Of a stretch of 64,000 nucleotides of DNA, positions 7,664-16,757 are shown in pieces; position 1 is the first letter of the stretch; each line of letters begins with the position of its first letter. The stretch covers positions 62,001 through 126,000 of the forward strand of contig CAWAQJ010000012.1 of NCBI GenBank assembly GCA_963784175.1. Direction: 5' to 3'. A program made the position numbers and the translations under genes. The notes beneath the pieces are model-generated. The model made no database searches. It saw only the letters and a list, made by a program, of their open reading frames with translations, and was not told the origin of the DNA. This DNA comes from JAIBJN01 sp963784175. Lineage in GTDB: Bacteria > Actinomycetota > Thermoleophilia > Gaiellales > Gaiellaceae.

Positions 7664-9385
7664 CTAGCGGGCCCGGATCACACGCACCGTGTCGCGCAGC
7701 GTGACGGTGCCGAACGTGTTCGTGGCCCGCACGCGAACCACGTAGACGCCTCCCGGAACGAGCACGCCCGCAGCCCTCCGCCCGTCCCAGGCCCAGACGT
7801 GCTTGCCCCGGCCGCGATCGCCCTGGTAGACGATGCGGCGCACCTGGCCGCCGCGAGTCAGGACGACGACCCCAACCTTGGCCTGGCGGGCAAGGACGGC
7901 CGAGATGAAGACCCGGCCGTGACGCCCCGGGACGACCCGCAGACTCTCTCTCGAAAGACGAAGGTGCCCGAGCGTGCGGTTCACGTTGAAGCTGCGGGTC
8001 ATGGTGCTGACGCGGCCGCTCTCGTTCTCGGTCGCCGCGACGACCCAGCGCCAGACGCCGTCGCTCATGCCGGGGAAGCCGACGACCTTGCGGATCTTCC
8101 CGGGTAAGGAGCCGCGACGGTAGCGCCACGCGACCGTCCCGTTCGGGCGCAGCAACTTGAGGTCGATGACGGATGGGCGAACCACCTTCGCGGTGAGCGT
8201 CGCCCGCTCGCTGACTCCGTCCCGGTTCGGCGTGATCAGCTCGCGCGACGCCTTCGGCGCGTAGATCCCGTGGTAGAAGAGAAAGAGCCCGCCGGCCACG
8301 GGTCGCGCGAATCCGCCGGCGGGCCGGTTGAGGACGCGGCCGTCGAACGAGAGCGTCGACGAGCCGCCTCCGTCGAGGCTCATGGCGGTCACCGCGCCGA
8401 GGCGAGCCATCTGCTGGGCGAGCTCCCAGTTGGACAGCCCGCGAGAAACCGAGCTCCTGCCGTCGGCGACGACGAAGATGAGGCGGCCGTCGCCGAGCTG
8501 GCCGACGGCGGTGCGGGGATGGCGCCCGTTGAGGTGCGAAAGGGTGAACTGCTCGTCCGCCTGCTGGACGGGGTTGCCGTCGCGCACGAGGACCGGCCCT
8601 CCGCCGATCCCGTCCGCCGCGTCGTCCGGGAAGCCGGGGATGCGGAGCTGCACGGTGATCTGCGTTCCGACCGGCGCCTCGGCCAGCAGCCTCCCACGCC
8701 AGAAGCCGCGCGTCTGGATGACGGCGCCTCGGGCAGGCACGAGCGTGCCGCCGTGGCGGCGCACGGCCGTGACCCTTCCGGTCAGGGTGCCGTTGACGAG
8801 CGCCGGCGGGAACCCGCCGAGCACGACCTCGACCGAGCCGGGCACCCTCGGCGTTCTGCCCCCGAGCGTGCGCGTGTAGAGCGCCACGCCGGGCGGCTGG
8901 AGGAGCGGCTTGTTCACGGTCGTCAAGGGATGCGCGGGGTAAGAGCCCGGCTTCCAGGAGCCCGCGAAGCGCCAGCGGTCGACGAGCAGCCGGCCGTCAA
9001 AGGCAATGCCGAGTGCCGAGCGGTCGATCGTCGGCGGGATGGAAAGCACGCCGTTGCGGAGGAACATCCCGCTCGGCCGGCCGGACGCGATGCTGAAGAA
9101 GTCGCCGTTCACGCCCACGGTCGTCGCCTGGGCGGCGACGGCAGCCTGCATGGACGGGACCGTCTGCTTGCCGAGGACAGTGCCCGCCGAGAGCATGGGC
9201 CGGAGCTGGTAGAGCCCACCGTGCCCTGGAGAGCGGACCACATGGAGGGTGACCACGCGGCCTCCGACGATCGCGTTCTCGCGCTCGTACGTCACGTTCG
9301 GAAGCAAGGTGGTGGCAGACCCCGCGATTGACGGGGATGCAAGCAGCGCCGCAAGCGCGACGGGGAGAAGACCCCTCTTCGTCAC
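7664..9385 (-). CDS. Secreted phosphodiester glycosidase (NAGPA domain) with FlgD-like Ig domain
   Basis: 573 residues with a signal peptide (residues 1-23, ending SIAGSA). The NAGPA-type phosphodiester glycosidase domain covers about residues 60-370: VNGDFFSI near 95, GIGGGPVLVRDG, RTAVGQL and the SLDGGGSSTL motif are its usual landmarks. The C-terminal part (about 380-573) is beta-rich and ends in a FlgD/choice-of-anchor-like Ig domain (LVPGGVYVVRVRATNTFG). The family removes terminal GlcNAc or other sugars from phosphodiester linkages, including wall polymers. A role in surface-glycan turnover fits the neighbouring block. Confidence 0.85.
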   Translation of the reverse strand: MTKRGLLPVALAALLASPSIAGSATTLLPNVTYERENAIVGGRVVTLHVVRSPGHGGLYQLRPMLSAGTVLGKQTVPSMQAAVAAQATTVGVNGDFFSIASGRPSGMFLRNGVLSIPPTIDRSALGIAFDGRLLVDRWRFAGSWKPGSYPAHPLTTVNKPLLQPPGVALYTRTLGGRTPRVPGSVEVVLGGFPPALVNGTLTGRVTAVRRHGGTLVPARGAVIQTRGFWRGRLLAEAPVGTQITVQLRIPGFPDDAADGIGGGPVLVRDGNPVQQADEQFTLSHLNGRHPRTAVGQLGDGRLIFVVADGRSSVSRGLSNWELAQQMARLGAVTAMSLDGGGSSTLSFDGRVLNRPAGGFARPVAGGLFLFYHGIYAPKASRELITPNRDGVSERATLTAKVVRPSVIDLKLLRPNGTVAWRYRRGSLPGKIRKVVGFPGMSDGVWRWVVAATENESGRVSTMTRSFNVNRTLGHLRLSRESLRVVPGRHGRVFISAVLARQAKVGVVVLTRGGQVRRIVYQGDRGRGKHVWAWDGRRAAGVLVPGGVYVVRVRATNTFGTVTLRDTVRVIRAR

Positions 9386-9432
9386 CCCGCAGACACCAAA
9401 TCACAGGTGCCGGAGGATGGCAAGCGCTGGGA

Positions 9433-10536
9433 CTAGTTCCAGACTTTGACGTCGCGGTAGAGCGTGTCGCGCTGGACCGGCACCTTGCCGACCGCTCTGA
9501 TCGCCCGGACGAAATCGTCCGTCGTGGCGCGATGCGTCGTCCCGGCGGCCGAAACGACGTTCTCCTCGATCATCACGGAGCCCATGTCGTCGGCCCCGAA
9601 GCCGAGCGCGACCTGGCCGACTTTCATCCCCTGCGTGACCCAGCTGGACTGGATGTGGTCGACGTTATCGAGGTAAATGCGGCTGACCGCCTGCGTGAGG
9701 AGGTAGTCGAACGAGGTCGGGAAGTGCGTGACCTTGTCCGCCAGACGCGTTCCGTCCGGCTGGAACGTCCAGGAGATGAAGGCACGGAAGCCGCGGGTCT
9801 CGTCCTGGAGCTCCCGGATGCGGCGCAGGTGCTCGACGCGCTCCTCGAGCGTCTCGACGTGCCCGTACATCATCGTCGCCGTCGAGGAGACGCCGAGGCG
9901 GTGCGCCTCGCGCATCACTCCGAGCCAGTCGGCCGACTTCGTCTTCTTGGGCGCGATGATGTCGCGCACCCGGTCGACGAGGATCTCCGCGCCCCCGCCC
10001 GGGACCGAGTCGAGGCCCGCATCGCGCAGGCGAGTCAGCGTCTCCGGGATCGTGAGCTTCGACCGGCGCGCGATGTGCTGGATCTCGGGCGGCGAGAGCA
10101 CATGCAGGTGGATGCGGTAGCGCTCCTTGATCGAGCGAAAGAGGTCCTCGTAGAACTCGATGCCGAGATCCGGGTGGTGTCCGCCCTGCATGAGGAGCGC
10201 GGTGCCGCCGATCTCCAGCGTCTCCTCGATCTTCTTGAAGATGACGGGCTTCGGGAGTAGATAACCCTCGCGGCGGTCGCCCGGACGGCGGTAGAAGGCG
10301 CAGAAGTCGCAGTCCGTGTGGCAGATGTTCGTGTAGTTGACGTTGCGGTCGATGATGAACGTCACCCGACGCGCGTCCACCCGGCGGTTGCGCAGCTCAT
10401 CGGCGGCCCGGCCGACCCGGACGAGGTCGCGGCTGCGGAGAAGGACGAGGGCGTCCTCGTCGGTGAGGCGCTCGCCGCCGAGCGTGCGCTCGAGGACCTC
10501 GCCGACTGCGCCGTTTCCGTTGCCGTTGCCCGTCAC
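9433..10536 (-). CDS. mqnC: Cyclic dehypoxanthinyl futalosine synthase
   Basis: 367 residues, radical-SAM enzyme of the futalosine menaquinone pathway. The [4Fe-4S] cysteines are C72, C76 and C79 (CHTDCDFC), followed by FYRRPGD and MQGGHHPD, both typical of MqnC rather than MqnE. It cyclises dehypoxanthine futalosine. The GTG start overlaps the mqnA stop by 4 bp, so the two are translationally coupled. Length and ending (VQRDTLYRDVKVW) are like the family. Confidence 0.95.
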   Translation of the reverse strand: MTGNGNGNGAVGEVLERTLGGERLTDEDALVLLRSRDLVRVGRAADELRNRRVDARRVTFIIDRNVNYTNICHTDCDFCAFYRRPGDRREGYLLPKPVIFKKIEETLEIGGTALLMQGGHHPDLGIEFYEDLFRSIKERYRIHLHVLSPPEIQHIARRSKLTIPETLTRLRDAGLDSVPGGGAEILVDRVRDIIAPKKTKSADWLGVMREAHRLGVSSTATMMYGHVETLEERVEHLRRIRELQDETRGFRAFISWTFQPDGTRLADKVTHFPTSFDYLLTQAVSRIYLDNVDHIQSSWVTQGMKVGQVALGFGADDMGSVMIEENVVSAAGTTHRATTDDFVRAIRAVGKVPVQRDTLYRDVKVWN

Positions 10537-11297
10537 GCGGACACCGCCTCGGGCGCGACGAAGCGGAGCTCGGGGACGCGCGAGAGCTCGCCCACGTCGC
10601 GGGCAAGCTCGAAGAACGTGATCAGCCCGGCGCGCTCGCGCGGCCCGAAGCTGTAGCGGAGCTTCTCGAAGTAGCGGGCGAGGAAGCCCGCGGGGTAGCC
10701 GTAGCGCTCGCTCGCCTCGTAGGCGAGACGCTCGGGCTCGGATCTGGCGTGGCGCACGGAGGAGACGAGCGCCTCCTCGAGCAGCAACACGCCCGGCGGG
10801 GCCGGCTCGGGGCAGGCCCAGACAGCGAAGACCATGGGAAGCCCGGTGCGCTCGAGCCAGAGACGGCCGAGATCGTAGTGCGGCGTCGGGTCCTCGAAAG
10901 CGCTGCGAAGCGCCGCGTCGCCGATCAGAAGCGTCGCGTCCGCCTTCTTGCCGAGCGGCACGAGGACGGCGTCGGGCAGCAGGATCCGCGTCAGCACGAC
11001 CGAGGTCGCGGATTCGGGCGTGATCGCGACGGAGTCGACCTGCGCGAGCGGCACGTGCGAGACGAGCTGGATCGAGTCGACCGCGCCCTCCGAGGAGACG
11101 CAGAGCCGCGGAAGGATTCGCAGGCGGTCGGCATTGCGCGCGTACTCGATCGAGGAGATGGGCGCGATGTCGATCTCGCCGGCGAGGAGCCGCTCGTTCA
11201 GCTCAGTCGGGACGCCGGGGACCTCCTCGACGTCGACGTCGAGCCGGTGGAAGACCGGCGCCATGTTCACGTAGCTGATGCGGCCGAGACGGATCAT
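10533..11297 (-). CDS. mqnA: Chorismate dehydratase (menaquinone, futalosine pathway)
   Basis: 254 residues beginning MIRLGRISYVNMAPVFHRL, the family signature (GxIxYxNxxP). Periplasmic-binding-protein-like fold with IGDAAL and an SSIEYA segment of the MqnA/MqnD family. It converts chorismate to 3-enolpyruvyl-benzoate, the committed step. It lies first of a mqnA-mqnC pair; the 133-bp gap upstream (11,298-11,430) holds no gene and may carry a separate promoter. Confidence 0.94.
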   Translation of the reverse strand: MIRLGRISYVNMAPVFHRLDVDVEEVPGVPTELNERLLAGEIDIAPISSIEYARNADRLRILPRLCVSSEGAVDSIQLVSHVPLAQVDSVAITPESATSVVLTRILLPDAVLVPLGKKADATLLIGDAALRSAFEDPTPHYDLGRLWLERTGLPMVFAVWACPEPAPPGVLLLEEALVSSVRHARSEPERLAYEASERYGYPAGFLARYFEKLRYSFGPRERAGLITFFELARDVGELSRVPELRFVAPEAVSA

Positions 11298-11430
11298 CTG
11301 CGCACTCCTGCGGGGCTCTCCGGGCTTTGAGTTAGACGCGAGTAACCTCGGGTCCCGACCCGCCCCCTGCTCGGTTCCAGCCTATCGACGGGCTTCGCGC
11401 CAGTGTGCGACGGCGTGTGCCGGATGTGTG

Positions 11431-11850
11431 TCAACGCTCAGCCTGCCATTCGAAGAAGGTGACGAGGTTGCCGTCGAGGTCGACGGTCGCGAACTCACGC
11501 GTGCCGTAGTCCGTCTCGCTGACACCGTCTCTCGAAACCGGGTGGAGGACGTCGGCCTGAGCGAGCTCCACGTACAGGTCGTCCACGCCGGCCGTCTCGA
11601 TCCGGCAGCTTGCCGTGCCCGCAATGAACGACTCCGCGCCCGAGCGGACGGGCCGGTCGAGCGACTCGCGCTCGCGCCACGTCTCGTCGCCCGCCTCCCA
11701 GAGGTGCAGGACGGCATCGTCGCGCGCCAGCACCGCAAAGCCGCCGTCATGGTGGAGAACGTCGAAGCCGAGCCTGCCCCGGTAGAACTCGACCGCCGCG
11801 GCGGCGTCGCGCACGGGCAGCGCCGGGATCGTCTGGGTCAGCGTCACCAT
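11431..11850 (-). CDS. VOC-family (glyoxalase/bleomycin-resistance-like) protein
   Basis: 139 residues with the paired beta-alpha-beta-beta-beta modules of the VOC superfamily: IPALPVRDAAAAVEFYRGRLGF at the start and FATVDLDGNLVTFFEW at the end, where H/E metal or ligand residues normally sit. Similar proteins are annotated as bleomycin-binding. The ATG at 11850 overlaps the end of mqnE by 7 bp, so it is part of the menaquinone operon transcript. A function in menaquinone synthesis is not known; it may only hitch-hike. Confidence 0.82.
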   Translation of the reverse strand: MVTLTQTIPALPVRDAAAAVEFYRGRLGFDVLHHDGGFAVLARDDAVLHLWEAGDETWRERESLDRPVRSGAESFIAGTASCRIETAGVDDLYVELAQADVLHPVSRDGVSETDYGTREFATVDLDGNLVTFFEWQAER

Positions 11851-12947
11851 CGGCGCAGCTCGTTGTAGAGGGTGTCGCGCTGCACAGGGATCCGGCCCGC
11901 CTCCTGGACGAACCGGACGAGCTCGTCGATCTTCTGCTCGGTCTCGGTCGTGGCGCCCGCGGCGTGGAAGATCTCCTCGCGGACGACGGTGCCCTGGACA
12001 TCGTTCGCGCCGAAATGGAGCGCGACCGCCGCGAGGGGCATCCCCATCATGATCCAGTAGGCCTTCACGTTCGGCACGTTGTCGAGGAGGAGCCGCGAGA
12101 CGGCGATCATCTTCAGGTCGTCCGAGCCGGCCGTGTGCGTCCATCCCCGGCGCTCGAAGACGGTGTTCTCCGGGTGGAACGCGAGCGGGATGAAGGCGAG
12201 GAAGCCGCCGGTCTCGTCCTGGAGGTCGCGCAGGCGCAGAAGGTGGTCGACGCGCTCCTCGTACGTCTCCACGTGACCGTAGAGCATCGTGCAGTGCGTC
12301 GGGATCCCGAGGCCGTGCGCGGTCCGGTGCGTGTGGAACCAGAAGTCCGGATGCTCCTTGCCGGGAGCGATGAGCCGCCTGACGCGGTCGGCGAACACCT
12401 CGGCGCCCCCGCCGGGCAGCGAGCCGAGGCCGGCCGCCTTGAGCTCCACGAGCACCTGCTCGTGCGAGAGCCCGGAGAGCGTCGTCATGTGGTGGATCTC
12501 GCTCGCCGTGTAGCACTTGAGGTGCACGTCGGGCATCGCCTCGTGCAGCGAGCGGATCGTGTCCACGTAGAAGTCGAAGCCGACGTGCGGGTTCTCGCCG
12601 TTGACCATGTGGATCTCGGTGAACCCGGTCAGCTCGCGCTGGCGAAGCGCGTCCTCGACGAGCTCCTCGGGCGTGGTCGTGTAGGCGTCGGCCTGCTTCT
12701 GCGTGACCGCGAACGCGCAGAACTTGCACTTCACGCGGCACACGTTCGTCTGGTTCAAGTACAGGTTCTGGACGAAGAAGACCTCGTCCGTGCCGCCGCG
12801 CACGCGCCGGGCCGTGTCCGCGAGCTCGCCGAGCTGGAGGAGGTCGTCCGACTCCATGAGCGTCAGCCCGTCCTCGAGCGCGAGGCGCTCGTTCGCCTCC
12901 ACCTTCTCCCGGATCTCGTCCAGCGCCCGCTGTTCGGTGACGATCAT
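11844..12947 (-). CDS. mqnE: Aminofutalosine synthase
   Basis: 367 residues, radical-SAM. The cluster cysteines are C70, C74 and C77 (CRVKCKFC) followed by AFAVTQKQ, and MVNGENPHVGFDFY and HCTMLYGHVETYEERV are family landmarks. It joins 3-enolpyruvyl-benzoate to SAM to give 6-amino-6-deoxyfutalosine. ATGA overlap with the polyprenyl synthase stop couples it to the upstream isoprenoid and methyltransferase genes. Confidence 0.95.
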   Translation of the reverse strand: MIVTEQRALDEIREKVEANERLALEDGLTLMESDDLLQLGELADTARRVRGGTDEVFFVQNLYLNQTNVCRVKCKFCAFAVTQKQADAYTTTPEELVEDALRQRELTGFTEIHMVNGENPHVGFDFYVDTIRSLHEAMPDVHLKCYTASEIHHMTTLSGLSHEQVLVELKAAGLGSLPGGGAEVFADRVRRLIAPGKEHPDFWFHTHRTAHGLGIPTHCTMLYGHVETYEERVDHLLRLRDLQDETGGFLAFIPLAFHPENTVFERRGWTHTAGSDDLKMIAVSRLLLDNVPNVKAYWIMMGMPLAAVALHFGANDVQGTVVREEIFHAAGATTETEQKIDELVRFVQEAGRIPVQRDTLYNELRRW

Positions 12948-13864
12948 CCGTCCCTATCCACGACGAGGTGCGTGAGAGCTTCGAGGGAGGCGTGGTCGGC
13001 CTCGCCGTCGAGGGCGGTGCGGGCGCGGGCCGCGAACTCGAGCGCGAACCCGCGGGCGGTCTCGATCGCGCCGGTGGCGGCGACCCGCTCGAGCGCACCT
13101 TCGACGGGCTCGCCGGCAAGCGCCCGCCGGACCGCCGCATCCTCGCGGGCGGCGAGGATCAAGGGAAGCGTCGGCGTCCCGTCGCGGAGGTCGACGCCGG
13201 GCGCCTTCCCGGTCGTGTCGAACTCGCCCGTGCAGTCGAGGATGTCGTCGGCGATCTGGAACGCAACTCCGAGGGCAAGGCCGAAGGCGCCCAGCTCGGG
13301 CCTTCCGCCCCCGAGCACGCAGGCGGCTTCGAAGAGCTTCCCGGTCTTCAGCGAGCAGCGCGCGATGTACTCGTCCACGGTCGTGTCCGGCCGGTAGGCC
13401 TGCTTGCGCTGGAGCGCCTCGCCCCGAGCGAGCGCGAGCGCCGCTTCCGCGAGCACGGCCACACCCTGGGCATCGCCCGTCGCCGCGAGCTCGGAGAACG
13501 CACGCGCGAAGAGGTAGTCACCGGCCGCCTTCGCCGCCGGCTCGCCGTGCTCGGCCCAGACCGTGGGGCGGCCGCGGCGCAGGTCGGCGCCGTCGAGAAG
13601 GTCGTCGTGGACGAGCGTCGCCATGTGGATGAGCTCGACCGCGGCCCCTCCGGCGACCGCACCCTCGCCACCGCGCTCGTCGGCCGGCGTGCAGAGGAAG
13701 ACGAGCACCGGCCGGAGTCGCTTGCCTCCGGCGGAGAGCGTGTCGGCGCCGATCGCGCTGACCAGGCCCGGGTGCGAGGAAACCGAGCGCTCGAGGCGCT
13801 CCTCGAGCAGCTCGAGGTAGGCGTCGAGCCCCGGCGCCGCGCGCACGGTGGCGAGAGCGCTCAC
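12944..13864 (-). CDS. Trans-polyprenyl diphosphate synthase (menaquinone side chain)
   Basis: 306 residues. Both aspartate-rich motifs are present: DDLLDGADLRRGRP from residue 87 and DDILD at 206-210, with GGKRLRP near 47-52 and KTGKLFEA near 173-180. It elongates farnesyl or geranylgeranyl diphosphate with IPP to the C30-C45 side chain of menaquinone. The GTG at 13864 shares a GTGA overlap with menG. A prenyl-synthase-like gene without catalytic motifs lies upstream in the same block (19453-20002), raising the possibility of a two-subunit enzyme. Confidence 0.9.
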   Translation of the reverse strand: MSALATVRAAPGLDAYLELLEERLERSVSSHPGLVSAIGADTLSAGGKRLRPVLVFLCTPADERGGEGAVAGGAAVELIHMATLVHDDLLDGADLRRGRPTVWAEHGEPAAKAAGDYLFARAFSELAATGDAQGVAVLAEAALALARGEALQRKQAYRPDTTVDEYIARCSLKTGKLFEAACVLGGGRPELGAFGLALGVAFQIADDILDCTGEFDTTGKAPGVDLRDGTPTLPLILAAREDAAVRRALAGEPVEGALERVAATGAIETARGFALEFAARARTALDGEADHASLEALTHLVVDRDG

Positions 13865-14541
13865 GCGACCCTCCTGGCGGTGTGGAGCGCAACGATCCCG
13901 CCGCCGAGGAGCTTCCAACCGACTTCGGCGAAGCCCGCCCGCCGCATTGCGGCGCCGAGATCGTCGGGGCCCGGGAAGCGCCGCACGCTCGCCGGCAGAT
14001 AGCTGTAGGCGCCGCCGCCTGGGATGACCCGTCCCGCGAGCGGCACGAGCCCGTCGAACCAGAGCCGGAAGAACGGCTGCAGCGCGCCGCGCGGACGTGT
14101 GATCTCGAGGCAGGCCAGGCGTCCGCCGGGCCGCAGGACACGCGCCAGCTCCCGCAGGCCCGCGTCGAGGTCCGCGACGTTGCGGATCCCGAAGCCGACG
14201 GTGGCGGCGTCGAAGCTCCCGTCCTCGAACGGCAGCGCCATCGCGTCGCCGCGGACCCACTCGACCGTTGAGGACTTTCGCCGCGCCCGCTCGAGCATCC
14301 GCTCGGAGAAGTCCAGGCCGGTGACGGTCCCGCCGGCTTCCTCCGCAGCGAGTGCCAGGTCGCCGGTCCCGCAGCACGCATCCAGCACCCGGTCGCCGGG
14401 GCGAACGACCCTCGAGACCGCAAGGCGGCGCCAGCGGCGGTCGAGGCCCGCGGTCATGAGCCGGTTCATGGGGTCGTAGACCGGAGAGATCCGGTCGAAC
14501 ATCGCCTCCACGGCGTCAGGGGCGAGCACGCCGGAGCTCAT
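13861..14541 (-). CDS. menG: Demethylmenaquinone methyltransferase
   Basis: 226 residues of the UbiE/MenG family, start ATG 14541 in an ATGA overlap with ubiX. Landmarks are MFDRISPVYDPMNRLMTAGLD near the N-terminus, the SAM motif VLDACCGTGDLAL (about residue 53-65), GDAMALPFEDGSFDAATVGF and GIRNVADLDAGLRELARVL. It places the ring methyl group in the last step of menaquinone synthesis. Upstream in-frame sequence lies inside ubiX and is not part of the protein. Confidence 0.93.
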   Translation of the reverse strand: MSSGVLAPDAVEAMFDRISPVYDPMNRLMTAGLDRRWRRLAVSRVVRPGDRVLDACCGTGDLALAAEEAGGTVTGLDFSERMLERARRKSSTVEWVRGDAMALPFEDGSFDAATVGFGIRNVADLDAGLRELARVLRPGGRLACLEITRPRGALQPFFRLWFDGLVPLAGRVIPGGGAYSYLPASVRRFPGPDDLGAAMRRAGFAEVGWKLLGGGIVALHTARRVA

Positions 14542-15122
14542 TGGCCCCACCTGCTCACGAGCGTCTGGTCGATTCCTAGCTGATCGAGACATCGCGCTAC
14601 CACGAAGTTGACCAGATCGTCGATGGTCTGGGGGGCATGGTAGAAGCCCGGGGCCGCGAAGACGACCGTGGCGCCCGCGCGCCTGAGGCGCAGGAGGTTC
14701 TCCAGATGGATGGTTGAAAGCGGCGTTTCGCGGGGGACGAGCACGAGCTTGCGCTCCTCCTTGAGGGCGACCGAGGCCGCGCGGTGGACGAGGTTCGCCA
14801 TCGCTCCCGCGGCGATGCTCGCGGCGGTGGACATCGAGCAAGGACAGACGACGTAGCCGTCGACCCTCGCAGAGCCGCTCGCGTAGGGCGTCGTGTAGTC
14901 GCGCAGGCCGACAACCGTGACGCCGTCGAGCCCTTCGGTCAAGCGCGCGGTCACGTCGTCGCGCGCGAGCGAGATGTCCCCGTAGAGCTCGGTCGCGCAG
15001 ACCTGGACGCCGGCGTCCGAGATGCAGAGGCCGACCTCCGCGCCGGCGGCGGAAAGCGCCTGCAGAAGCCGTCGGGCATACGGAGCGCCCGACGCGCCCG
15101 TGATTCCCAGGAAGACGTTCAC
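14538..15122 (-). CDS. ubiX: UbiX family flavin prenyltransferase
   Basis: 194 residues from the GTG at 15122 (VNVFLGITGASGAPYARRLL); this start gives the family N-terminus and avoids the unlikely Arg-rich extension. GITGASGAPYA is the FMN-binding loop, VVCPCSMSTAASIAAG and the basic VPRETPLSTIHLENLL are typical. It makes prenylated FMN for the UbiD decarboxylase encoded in the same block. In the futalosine route the UbiX/UbiD pair (MqnM/MqnL-like) removes the carboxyl from prenylated 1,4-dihydroxy-6-naphthoate. Confidence 0.93.
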   Translation of the reverse strand: MNVFLGITGASGAPYARRLLQALSAAGAEVGLCISDAGVQVCATELYGDISLARDDVTARLTEGLDGVTVVGLRDYTTPYASGSARVDGYVVCPCSMSTAASIAAGAMANLVHRAASVALKEERKLVLVPRETPLSTIHLENLLRLRRAGATVVFAAPGFYHAPQTIDDLVNFVVARCLDQLGIDQTLVSRWGQ

Positions 15123-15135
15123 CGGGCCGGGCGGC

Positions 15136-15951
15136 CTACTCGCCGCCGCCCTCGCCCTTCGACTCCGAGAGGAAGACCCCAAGGAGGTTTAGGACCTCGT
15201 CGCCCTGGCTCGCGTACTGCGGCATGACGTTGTTCCCGAACTCGGACGGGTTCGCGATGTAGGCGGCGAACTCTTCCGGCGTCCTGCCGGAGTTGCCGAT
15301 CTCGGACAGGTCGGGCGCACCGACGTTGCTCGACCCGGCGCCAAGGTAGGTGTGGCAGGTCATACACCCGATCTCGGCGAAGAGCGTCGCCCCCTCCGCG
15401 CCCTCCTCGGACAACCCCTGCACCTCCGTCCACTCGGCAACGAGCTCGACGTTCTCGGAGGCGAGCGACTCCTCGGCCGTGGCGCCGCGGTAGGTGAGGA
15501 TGCCCATGGAGGCAACGACGAGCAGCGCTCCGACGACCGCGACCGGCCGCCGCACGAGCCGTCGCTCGCGGCGCCGGTCGATGAACGGCAGCGCGAGGAG
15601 CAGGATGAGCGCGAGGGTCGGGATCCCGACCGTGCCGAGGATCACCGAATCGGGCCATTTGAAGATCCGCAGCAGGTAGAAGAGGAAGTAGAAGTACCAG
15701 TCGGGCCGCGGCACGAACGAGGTAGTTCCCGGGTCGGCCTCCTCCGTGTAGCGAGGCCCAAGGATCCCCGCGTCGCCCGCCTCCTCGCCCGAGGTGAAGT
15801 ACCAGACGCAGGCGAGCCCGACGATGACGCACACCACGACGAGGCTCATGACCGTGTCGTGGAACATCGCCCACGGGTAGAACGCCTTCCCGCGCTTGTC
15901 GACGTCCTCCTTGTAGCGCTTGAAGTACGCGCGTTCTTTTTCGTTGCTCAT
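15136..15951 (-). CDS. qcrC: Menaquinol:cytochrome c reductase, cytochrome b/c fusion subunit
   Basis: 271 residues. The N-terminal half is the C-terminal domain of cytochrome b (subunit IV-like): PRPDWYFYFLFYLLRIFKWP at 81-100 with hydrophobic helices at about 34-52, 103-123 and 136-152. The C-terminal half is a cytochrome c domain with the haem site CMTCH at 196-200 and a distal methionine in NNVMPQY. Subunit IV fused to cytochrome c is the arrangement of Bacillus QcrC, not the dihaem QcrC of mycobacteria. ATGA overlap with qcrB. Confidence 0.93.
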   Translation of the reverse strand: MSNEKERAYFKRYKEDVDKRGKAFYPWAMFHDTVMSLVVVCVIVGLACVWYFTSGEEAGDAGILGPRYTEEADPGTTSFVPRPDWYFYFLFYLLRIFKWPDSVILGTVGIPTLALILLLALPFIDRRRERRLVRRPVAVVGALLVVASMGILTYRGATAEESLASENVELVAEWTEVQGLSEEGAEGATLFAEIGCMTCHTYLGAGSSNVGAPDLSEIGNSGRTPEEFAAYIANPSEFGNNVMPQYASQGDEVLNLLGVFLSESKGEGGGE

Positions 15952-16757
15952 GGCTGCGGCCGTCCTCGCACCTCGGCGCCGGCACCGTCGCCGCGCGGCC
16001 TGGGCTCGACGAGCCCGCGCTTACCGACCACGACCTCCTCGCGCTCCGAGCCGGCCGCGTCCTTCGACCACGGAGGCGACGTGACCCCGAGGCGAATGAC
16101 GAGGTAGAGGTGAAGCGTGATGAGGGCGATGAGCGCGCCCGGTATCAGCAGCATGTGCATTGAGTAGAAGATCGAGAGCGTGTTGGTCCCGATCTCCTGA
16201 CCTCCGCGCAGGAAGTCCGCGAGGAACGGGCCGAGGAACGGCGCCGTCGCGTTGAGGTTGATGCCGACGACGGTGGCCCAGTAGGCCGTCTGGTCCCAGG
16301 GGAGCAGGTAGCCCGTGAAGCCCTCGAGCATCGCCAGCACGAGCAGCAGGACGCCGATCAGCCAGTTGAGCTCGCGCGGGTACTTGTAGGCGCCGAAGAG
16401 GAACACGCGCCCCATGTGCAGGAAGAGCAAGATGATGAAGACGCTGGCGCCCCAGCGGTGCATCCCGCGCACGAGCCACCCGAGCGTCAGGTCGTTCGTG
16501 ATCATCTGGATCGAGGCATATGCCTCGTTCGGCGACGGCTTGTAGTACATGGCGAGGATCACGCCGGTTAGCGCCTGGACGATGAACGCCGTCAGCGTCG
16601 CCGAGCCGAGCGTGTGGAACCAGTTCGTGTCGTGCGGGACCCGGCGGAAGAGGAAGTACTTGATCCCGCCGACGAGGCCGGAGCGCTCCTCGAGCCAGTC
16701 GATCGGCACCATGATGAGGTGCCCTACCTGTTGCCCCTTGGTCTTGGTTTGCGCCAT
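15948..16757 (-). CDS. qcrB: Menaquinol:cytochrome c reductase, cytochrome b6-like subunit
   Basis: 269 residues, the size of a cytochrome b6 rather than of a full cytochrome b. Four haem-ligand histidines are visible in two helices: MHRWGASVFIILLFLHMGRV and the later SMHMLLIPGALIALITLHLY. The quinol-binding region includes GFTGYLLPWDQTAYWA. Oxidises menaquinol at the membrane and passes electrons to the Rieske protein and cytochrome c. Its ATG directly follows the qcrA TAG. Confidence 0.95.
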   Translation of the reverse strand: MAQTKTKGQQVGHLIMVPIDWLEERSGLVGGIKYFLFRRVPHDTNWFHTLGSATLTAFIVQALTGVILAMYYKPSPNEAYASIQMITNDLTLGWLVRGMHRWGASVFIILLFLHMGRVFLFGAYKYPRELNWLIGVLLLVLAMLEGFTGYLLPWDQTAYWATVVGINLNATAPFLGPFLADFLRGGQEIGTNTLSIFYSMHMLLIPGALIALITLHLYLVIRLGVTSPPWSKDAAGSEREEVVVGKRGLVEPRPRGDGAGAEVRGRPQP